The notes under the pieces: generated by a model
Database searches by the model: none
What the model saw: only the letters and a program-made list of their open reading frames with translations
Told to the model about the DNA's origin: nothing
Shown: piece by piece, positions 33,876 through 39,699 of the stretch
Layout: every line of letters begins with the position of its first letter
How positions within the stretch are numbered: position 1 is the first letter of the stretch
Made by a program: the position numbers and the translations under genes
Assembly: GCA_017504205.1 (NCBI GenBank)
Contig: JAFVRO010000005.1
Coordinates: forward strand, 1 to 39,699
DNA from: Clostridia bacterium
GTDB taxonomy: Bacteria > Bacillota > Clostridia > Oscillospirales > CAG-272
DNA length: 39,699 nt
Reading direction: 5' to 3'

Positions 33876-36872
33876 GTGCCGGACAAGGATAATGCTCATC
33901 AGGAAAATATACTAAGCGGACTTAAAGAACTGTTTGAGGGCGATCCGTCCTTGGATCAGAACGGTGAGGCACCCACCCATTTGGATGATAGCTCCGACCT
34001 GGAATTTGCCGCCCAGTTGTCAGATACGCTCTCCCGTGTTCTCGGTACTGCCCCCACGGATTCAACGGTAAAAACAGAGGAATTATTGCGTGCCGAAGAA
34101 GCCCGCAAAGCGGAAGAGGCTCGCAAAGCCGAAGAGGCTCGCAAAGTCGAAGAGGCTCGCAAAGCGGAAGAGGCTCGCAAAGCGGAAGAGGCTCGCAAAG
34201 TCGAAGAAGCCCGCAAAGTGGAAGAGGCTCGCAAAGCCGAAGAAGCCCGCAAAGCGGAAGAGGCTCGCAAAGCGGAAGAGGCTCGCAAAGCGGAAGAGGC
34301 TCGCAAAGCCGAAGAAGCTCGCAAAGCGGAAGAGGCTCGCAAAGCGGAAGAAGCTCGCAAAGCGGAAGAAGCTCGTAAAGCCGAAGAAGCTCGCAAAGCC
34401 GAAGAAGCTCGCAAAGCGGAAGAGGCTCGCAAAGCGGAAGAGGCTCGCAAAGCGGAAGAAGCCCGCAAAGCCGAAGAAGCTCGCAAAGCGGAAGAGGCCC
34501 GCAAAGCAGAAGAGGCCCGCAAAGCGGAAGAAGCACGTAAAGCGGAAGAAGCTCGCAAAGCTGAAGCTGATAGGCGAATAGAAGAAGCTCATAGGGCAGT
34601 TATCCATACGATCAAGATCAAGGATCAGAAGCCTGCCTCTCAAACTAAGGTCGAAGAGGATGAATACATAGAAGAGCCGGACGATATCGAACTTCAAATT
34701 CCAACGCCGATAATAGACGATCAGGTGGTTATGGATATCTTTTCCGAACGCAAGCCCGATGCAAGCCGTGACTCAATCAAGCGCCGCGGATTCGTTCATA
34801 ACGACGCTGAGGTGGAAAACGAATCCGTAATACCGGACTCAATTCTCCAAACAGGTGAAGAGCCTGCCGTCAAGACTAAAGAAAAGAAAAAGAAGCCTGA
34901 AAAGAAAGCGAAAAAGGGTATGGCAATGTCGGATGATGACATTGATCTTGCTATCGCGCTGGGATATGAATATGAGCTTGCACAAAGCATAGGATATTCA
35001 ACTGTAGAAAAAAAGCGCCGAAAAAAGGTGCAGCCTCGGATCCCGACTGCGGGAAGATGCAAAACGGTTGGCTGCGACGGTAACGAATATGTCAGTATCT
35101 CGCAGAGCGAGACGGTAAAAACACGGTTTGTAAAGGAAGGCAAAAGGCTTAAGCTCAGAACGGTGTTCACCGCTATACTCCTTGTTCTCTTGTTCGCATT
35201 TGAAAACGTTGACCTGCTTTTGCAGAACGTGACCGAACCAACCGTTTTCGATACGCTCCCGTATTTGCCAATTGCAGTCGCATTTTTGCTGACAGTATTA
35301 ATGACTTTGATATCCTTCAAGCCCGTGATGCGAGGCTTCAAGGATGCCATCACGTTCAACGCCTCAATGTATTCATGCACCGCCATCGCACTTATCTTTA
35401 CCTTGATATACGATGTTGTATTCGTTGTTACATTCGATATGGGCGGAAATGATATGCTGATGCTTAATACCGCAGTAGGACTAAATCTTACTATTACGTT
35501 GCTTTGTGAATGTATGAATTATAAGAGGGACTATCAATCCTTCCTTATTGCATCCGCACCCGGAAAAAAATACGTTATCGAGCCATACGCACCGATCTCA
35601 CGAAATCCGCGCTCCTACGCAGACGGTACTTCCAATACCGAGCCTGATCCTATTGTATCGTGCAGATATAAAACCCATAAAGTAGATATTCCGGGGGGAT
35701 TCTTTGACAGAACCTCCAAGCCGTCCGCCTGGTACAGAAAACTCAATGTAATGCTTCCGATTGTTGGCGCGATAGTGCTGGCGGCATTCATAGTTACACT
35801 TGTAAAATACGGTAACTTCCTGACTGCGCTCTCAATCGCTATGTGTGCGCTCGTTGTGTGTTTGCCTGCTAATATGGCGCTTTCGAATAGTATACCCCTC
35901 TTGCTTGCATCGTCAGATATGAAGAAGCGTAAATGCGCACTTATAGGCGAATGCAACGTAGAACAGTATGCAAAGACCGATTGTATTGTACTTGACGAAA
36001 GAGCCTTGCTCGACGTAAGCTTCAGACACAAGACGAACGAGCGCGCCTGCAACGAGGCATATATGAATGAGCTTGCTTCATATATAGCAAGAATAATTCT
36101 GTCGCTCGATAATACCTTGACCGACGCAATAGTTGGTAATATTCCGGTCTATATGGGCGACGATATCAAAATTTCCATAAGTTCTATCGAGGAAAACGGT
36201 ATCGAGGCGTACGTCAATTCGTCAAGCCACATATTCATCGGTGAACGCGAATTTATGCAGAAGCATAACGTCTCACTCAAGCCCGCGATCGTTACCGCAA
36301 ACAATGCTGATGTAAGCATGAACGGAGTACAGTACCTATACCTTGCGGTTGAGGATCTGATGTGTTGGAGACTTGAGATGTCCTACCGTGTCAGGGACGA
36401 GTTCCTTGCAGTGCTTTCAGCAGTTAAAAACGAAGGCCTTGATCTTGCCGTAGTAACGGTAAATCCCGGTATCAACGGCGCATTCCTAAGTAAAAATAAG
36501 CTTTTCGGATCAATAGAGCTGATAAGGCCGGATCGCATAGAACTAAAGGAACCCCACTCGGAAGAAAAATCAGAGATCGTTATAGATAGCGGAGTGGTTT
36601 CCGCAAAGGAAAATCACGTTATCTATCCAATACTCTGGTGTAAACGAATCACTGCAAACGCAGGTGTGTGCCTCAAATGCGCAGTAATAATGCTCGTGAT
36701 CTCGGGCTTGCTTCTGCTCTCCCTCACGGTCACAGGGCTATTTACAAGACTCAGCTCGGCGATAGTGACCGTGCTGTGCCTGATAATGCAGATCCCATCT
36801 GCTATGTCTGCACTGTTTATTAAATCAATACCCGAGGCACCGACTACTAAGTCAACGACAAAGAAAAAATGA
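33876..36872 (+). CDS. Degenerate P-type ATPase-like membrane protein with long EEARKA repeat
   Basis: A 998-residue protein. Residues 1-71 are acidic. Residues 72-228 are about 26 copies of EEARKA (Val for Ala in a few), predicted as a long charged helix. Residues 229-425 are soluble and basic near the end. Eight membrane helices follow at about 430-450, 462-485, 497-519, 527-547, 625-643, 649-670, 929-956 and 959-983. The 4-2-2 layout, the CLP in the sixth helix (CPC in P1B pumps), the segment with KRKCALIGECNVEQYAKTDCIVLDERAL (Asp707 at the phosphorylated position), FIGEREFM, and GLDLAVVTVNPG match a heavy-metal P-type ATPase. However, DKTGT, TGE, TGDN and GDGxND are lost, so transport is unlikely. 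It starts at a GTG after AAAGGAGG. Role unknown; perhaps a membrane scaffold. Confidence 0.65.
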   Translation: MPDKDNAHQENILSGLKELFEGDPSLDQNGEAPTHLDDSSDLEFAAQLSDTLSRVLGTAPTDSTVKTEELLRAEEARKAEEARKAEEARKVEEARKAEEARKAEEARKVEEARKVEEARKAEEARKAEEARKAEEARKAEEARKAEEARKAEEARKAEEARKAEEARKAEEARKAEEARKAEEARKAEEARKAEEARKAEEARKAEEARKAEEARKAEEARKAEEARKAEADRRIEEAHRAVIHTIKIKDQKPASQTKVEEDEYIEEPDDIELQIPTPIIDDQVVMDIFSERKPDASRDSIKRRGFVHNDAEVENESVIPDSILQTGEEPAVKTKEKKKKPEKKAKKGMAMSDDDIDLAIALGYEYELAQSIGYSTVEKKRRKKVQPRIPTAGRCKTVGCDGNEYVSISQSETVKTRFVKEGKRLKLRTVFTAILLVLLFAFENVDLLLQNVTEPTVFDTLPYLPIAVAFLLTVLMTLISFKPVMRGFKDAITFNASMYSCTAIALIFTLIYDVVFVVTFDMGGNDMLMLNTAVGLNLTITLLCECMNYKRDYQSFLIASAPGKKYVIEPYAPISRNPRSYADGTSNTEPDPIVSCRYKTHKVDIPGGFFDRTSKPSAWYRKLNVMLPIVGAIVLAAFIVTLVKYGNFLTALSIAMCALVVCLPANMALSNSIPLLLASSDMKKRKCALIGECNVEQYAKTDCIVLDERALLDVSFRHKTNERACNEAYMNELASYIARIILSLDNTLTDAIVGNIPVYMGDDIKISISSIEENGIEAYVNSSSHIFIGEREFMQKHNVSLKPAIVTANNADVSMNGVQYLYLAVEDLMCWRLEMSYRVRDEFLAVLSAVKNEGLDLAVVTVNPGINGAFLSKNKLFGSIELIRPDRIELKEPHSEEKSEIVIDSGVVSAKENHVIYPILWCKRITANAGVCLKCAVIMLVISGLLLLSLTVTGLFTRLSSAIVTVLCLIMQIPSAMSALFIKSIPEAPTTKSTTKKK
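34090..34560 (+). repeat. About 26 tandem 18-nt units within the 998-residue protein gene
   Basis: The unit encodes the six-residue EEARKA and varies only at a few third positions (GCG/GCC, GAA/GAG, CTC/CCC) and occasional Ala-to-Val changes. It has no stop codons in several frames, so long false ORFs appear on both strands here. Confidence 0.95.
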
Positions 36873-36892
36873 CCTCAGTTCAAGGAGAAAAC

Positions 36893-38773
36893 ATGGATCA
36901 GCTACAAGCAGACCGAATAAAATATGAGTCTATACTCAAATCCGTCTCCAAGCCCGGAAGATACTCGGGTGGAGAATTCGGTCAGATTATAAAAAACAAA
37001 GACGATGTTAAAGCAAGATGGGCATTCTGTTTTCCCGATACATACGAAATCGGAATGTCAAACCTCGGTGTCCGAATACTGTACGGCGCCCTCAATAACG
37101 AGCCCGATATCTGGTGCGAGCGCGTATACGCTCCGTGGGATGATATGGAAGCGCAGATGCGCCAAAACGGTATAAAGCTCTGCGCCCTCGAAAGCTCCGA
37201 TCCCCTGACCGCTTTTGATATTATCGGCTTTACCCTTCAGTACGAAATGTCCTATACCAACGTGGTAAATATGATAGATCTTGCCGGTCTGCCTCATTTT
37301 GCCAAGGACAGAGATGATAGCATGCCAATAATAATTGGCGGTGGCCCGTGCGCCTATAACGCTGAGCCCGTTGCCGATTTCTTCGATTGCTTCTCTATCG
37401 GAGAGGGCGAGGAGATGCTCGTCGAATTCACTAAACTATACATAAGCATGAAAGAGGACGGAACCTACACAAAGCAGGCGTTCCTCCGCCGTGCCGTAAA
37501 GGAGGTTCCCGGAACCTACGTCCCGTCATTCTACGACGTGAAATATAACGAGGACGGCACGATAAAAGCGTATACCCCCGTTTACGATGACGTTCCCAAA
37601 AAGGTTACAAAAAGAATAATCTCGGATATGGATAAGGCGTATTTTCCCGATAAGGTGGTGCTTCCGTATATCGAAGCCGTACACGACAGAATTATGCTCG
37701 AGGTGTTCCGCGGATGTATCAGAGGATGCCGCTTCTGCCAGGCGGGAATGATCTACCGCCCCGTGCGCGAAAAGTCCGCAGACGTCCTCAACGAGCAGGC
37801 AAGGTGCCTGTTTGAAAATACGGGATATGAGGAAATATCCCTGACCTCACTGTCTATCAGCGACTATACCGAGCTTGAAAGCCTTACGGATAAGCTCCTT
37901 CAGTGGACGGACGAAAATATGGTGTCACTTTCACTGCCGTCCCTCAGAATTGATAGCTTCTCAAAGAGACTTATGGAAAAGGTCGCATCCGTCCGCTCGT
38001 CATCTTTAACCTTTGCCCCCGAGGCAGGTACTCAGAGACTTCGTGACGTTATCAATAAAAACGTCACCGAGGATGACCTGATGCGCGCCGTGAACGTGGC
38101 GTTTGACGCGGGAAAGAATATCGTAAAGCTCTACTTTATGCAAGGACTACCCACGGAGACCGAGCAGGACCTCGAGGGCATTGCTCAGTTGGCTCAATCG
38201 GTTGTCAAAGCATATTTCGCTAACCCCAATCGAAACAGAAAGCAGAAGCCCACGGTCACCATCAGCGTCTCCTGCTTTATCCCCAAGCCCTTCACACCGT
38301 TCCAATGGGAGCCTCAGGACACAATCGAGGTGCTTGAGCAGAAGCAAAAGCTTATCGGCTCAAAGATAACAGACCGATGCGTAAGATATACCCACCACGA
38401 TGCAAGAGTGTCAAGGATCGAGGCAGTGCTTGCAAGAGGTGACAGACGTCTGTGTCAAGCTCTTGAATTGGCTCAGAAAAAGGGATTTTCCTTCGACGCT
38501 TGGGACGAAAGATTTGATTACGATAAATGGATCGCAGTGCTTGAGGAATGCGGAATAGACCCCGCCTTTTACGCAAACCGCAGATTCGGCGAGGACGAGG
38601 TCCTGCCGTGGGACGTAATCGATTGCGGCGTCTCAAAGGAATTTTTCCTCCGTGAAAAGCATAAGGCGTACGGAGAGGATACAACCCCCTCCTGCCGCGA
38701 AAAATGCTCAGGATGCGGAGCAAATAAGTTAGGAGGTGAACGCTCATGCTGTCCCAGAATGCACAAGGCGTAA
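36893..38773 (+). CDS. B12-binding-domain radical SAM protein (TIGR03960 type)
   Basis: A 626-residue protein. An N-terminal cobalamin-binding-like domain (about 1-180, with CFPDTYEIGMSNLGVRIL and IIIGGGPCAYNAEPV) is followed by a radical-SAM core with the iron-sulfur motif CIRGCRFC at about 276-283 and FAPEAGTQRLRDVI. The C-terminus is rich in Cys (CREKCSGCGANK and RSCCPRMHKA), suggesting another metal site. It belongs to the uncharacterised rSAM group often joined to a DUF2344 domain; here that domain is the next gene, overlapping by 28 bases. The ATG at 36893 follows AAGGAG by six bases. Substrate unknown. Confidence 0.88.
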   Translation: MDQLQADRIKYESILKSVSKPGRYSGGEFGQIIKNKDDVKARWAFCFPDTYEIGMSNLGVRILYGALNNEPDIWCERVYAPWDDMEAQMRQNGIKLCALESSDPLTAFDIIGFTLQYEMSYTNVVNMIDLAGLPHFAKDRDDSMPIIIGGGPCAYNAEPVADFFDCFSIGEGEEMLVEFTKLYISMKEDGTYTKQAFLRRAVKEVPGTYVPSFYDVKYNEDGTIKAYTPVYDDVPKKVTKRIISDMDKAYFPDKVVLPYIEAVHDRIMLEVFRGCIRGCRFCQAGMIYRPVREKSADVLNEQARCLFENTGYEEISLTSLSISDYTELESLTDKLLQWTDENMVSLSLPSLRIDSFSKRLMEKVASVRSSSLTFAPEAGTQRLRDVINKNVTEDDLMRAVNVAFDAGKNIVKLYFMQGLPTETEQDLEGIAQLAQSVVKAYFANPNRNRKQKPTVTISVSCFIPKPFTPFQWEPQDTIEVLEQKQKLIGSKITDRCVRYTHHDARVSRIEAVLARGDRRLCQALELAQKKGFSFDAWDERFDYDKWIAVLEECGIDPAFYANRRFGEDEVLPWDVIDCGVSKEFFLREKHKAYGEDTTPSCREKCSGCGANKLGGERSCCPRMHKA

Positions 38774-39486
38774 AGAAATGCTACGAAAAGCACGCACTTC
38801 CAATGCTTGAAGCCCCCCGCTTCGTCCGTCTGAAATTCTCCAAGGTCGGCAAGCTTCAGTTCATCTCACATCTCGACCTTCACCGTACCTTTAACCGCGC
38901 AATAATCCGCGCAGGAATTCCGGCGTGGTATACCAAGGGCTTCAACCCCCATACCAAGCTCGTGTTCGCAACACCGCTGTCAATAGGCGCACAAAGCACC
39001 TGCGAGTACCTCGACGTGCGTGTAGAACGCGAAATGTCCCCCACGGAGATAATGAACCGTCTGAACGCCGAGCTTCCGGGTGAAATGCAGATAACAGATG
39101 CCTTTTTCCCGACAACGCCTTTCTCGGATATAGTCTGGTCGGAATATACCCTGACCGTCCACTCACTGGAAGACCTCACCGCGGCGCAGGCATCCGTGTC
39201 CGCACTTTTCGCAGAAAACGGTATAGTCCTGCCCAAAAAGACTAAATCGGGCGAAAAGGACGTGGACATAAGACCGATGATAAGGTCACTGTCCGTAACG
39301 GCACAGGGAGACGGCATTATAGTAAACGCGGTACTTAGCGCAAACAGTAGGGAATACCTCAACCCCGAAATGCTTATCAAAGCAATACTCAAATACCGCC
39401 CCGACGTTTTCGGTGATAAAGCACCTCTTTATAGCATCGTGCGTAATAAGGTTCTCCTTGCCGACGGAGTGACGGAGTTCAGATAA
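38746..39486 (+). CDS. DUF2344 / TIGR03936 radical-SAM-linked protein
   Basis: A 246-residue protein with the DUF2344 signature RLKFSKVGKLQFISHLDLHRTF, followed by AGIPAWYTKGFNPHTKLVFATPLSIGAQS and LNAELPGEMQI. In many genomes it is fused C-terminally to the radical-SAM protein; here it overlaps its 3' end by 28 bases with its own AGGAGG (38731-38736) nine bases before the ATG, so the two are coexpressed. It has no own catalytic motif that I can see and probably helps bind the substrate. Ribonuclease G and the rplU/rpmA genes that often follow this pair are absent; a strong terminator follows instead. Confidence 0.9.
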   Translation: MLSQNAQGVKKCYEKHALPMLEAPRFVRLKFSKVGKLQFISHLDLHRTFNRAIIRAGIPAWYTKGFNPHTKLVFATPLSIGAQSTCEYLDVRVEREMSPTEIMNRLNAELPGEMQITDAFFPTTPFSDIVWSEYTLTVHSLEDLTAAQASVSALFAENGIVLPKKTKSGEKDVDIRPMIRSLSVTAQGDGIIVNAVLSANSREYLNPEMLIKAILKYRPDVFGDKAPLYSIVRNKVLLADGVTEFR

Positions 39487-39491
39487 TGAAT

Positions 39492-39529
39492 AAAAATACG
39501 GGAACACCTTGAAGCTTCCCGTATTTTTT
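39492..39529 (+). terminator. Terminator of the rlmB operon
   Basis: AAAAATACGGGAA (39492-39504) pairs with TTCCCGTATTTTT (39516-39528) around an 11-nt loop, with T and A runs at the ends. Confidence 0.92.
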
Positions 39530-39625
39530 CATATAGCTGCCTTCAAACCTTTTTAATCAAGGCTATGTCACAAGCATGAGTTGATAATATTTTGAACGAG
39601 GTTCTTTATTCGACGGCCCCGGCCC

Positions 39626-39699
39626 GTGTCATCCTGAGCGAAGCCGAACTTTTGCGGCAAGCCGCAAAAGCGCGTCAGCGGGATCTCGGACCGGCTTCA
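39626..39699. repeat. Dispersed TGTCATCCTGAGCG-type repeat (partial)
   Basis: The sequence GTGTCATCCTGAGCGAAG and GCGGGATCTCGG resembles a dispersed element I recall from gut Firmicutes and other genomes (TGTCATCCTGAGCG to GGATCT). Inside it is a near-perfect hairpin CTTTTGCGGC/GCCGCAAAAG (39649-39670). It runs off the window end. No other copy was seen in the window. Confidence 0.55.

Noticed and set aside
34090..34560. CRISPR array
   Set aside because: The repeats are head to tail without unique spacers and lie inside a coding frame.
33922..34697. Four long frames (163-204 codons) in other frames or strands over the 18-nt array
   Set aside because: A stop-free 18-nt unit keeps several frames open. 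Their products are pure repeats such as LRASSA or KRKRLA and lack start signals.

Overview
The window looks like a chromosomal segment of a low-to-moderate GC Gram-positive bacterium of class Clostridia, probably a gut-type member of the Oscillospirales/Christensenellales breadth. The order rpoB-rpoC-rpsL-rpsG-fusA-tuf, the FMN riboswitch before ribU, the S-box (SAM-I) riboswitch before metK, strong AGGAGG ribosome binding sites, a remnant of the sporulation protease SpoIVB and a two-gene TIGR03960/DUF2344 radical-SAM pair all fit that assignment. Genus or species cannot be read from the sequence. No ribosomal RNA genes, complete insertion sequences, prophage or CRISPR arrays are visible.

Positions 1-11,100 are an accessory region. 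It holds a truncated BspA-like leucine-rich-repeat gene, a C-terminal scrap of spoIVB and a Phd/Doc toxin-antitoxin pair. These are followed by a small carbohydrate locus (N-acetylneuraminate-lyase-like aldolase divergent from an AraC regulator, followed by an intracellular DUF4838 glycosidase-like protein) and an anchored M20 peptidase. A run of minus-strand small genes comes next: a 53-residue protein made of three 18-residue repeats, four small membrane proteins and a beta-lactamase-fold serine hydrolase. Between these lie related DNA blocks: a 3'-flanking block shared by three of the membrane-protein genes, and hairpin-chain repeats with ATGATG/CATCAT spacers. A tRNA with a CAU anticodon and rpsT close this part.

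Positions 11,580-24,670 carry the core transcription/translation block: rpoB, rpoC, rpsL, rpsG, fusA and tuf, all on the plus strand. Clear sigma-A promoters precede rpoB and rpsL. rplJ/rplL are absent upstream of rpoB, and no L7Ae-type gene lies between rpoC and rpsL. The rpsL-rpsG spacer holds an extended imperfect hairpin placed like the S7 regulatory site of other bacteria.

Positions 24,700-39,530 contain two riboswitch-controlled units (FMN-ribU and SAM-metK), and metK leads a tight operon metK-recD2-comF-mreB-pepD. A second operon follows: rlmB, then a 998-residue membrane protein, then two overlapping radical-SAM-associated genes, ended by a strong terminator. The 998-residue protein is the most striking gene. 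It has about 26 copies of an 18-nt (EEARKA) repeat at its N-terminal side, then a membrane part with the 4-2-2 helix layout of a P1B-type ATPase. In that part the ion-path CPC reads CLP, the DKTGT loop reads DERAL, and TGE and GDGxND cannot be found, so it appears to be a catalytically dead pump scaffold. The last 170 bases contain part of a dispersed TGTCATCCTGAGCG-type repeat.
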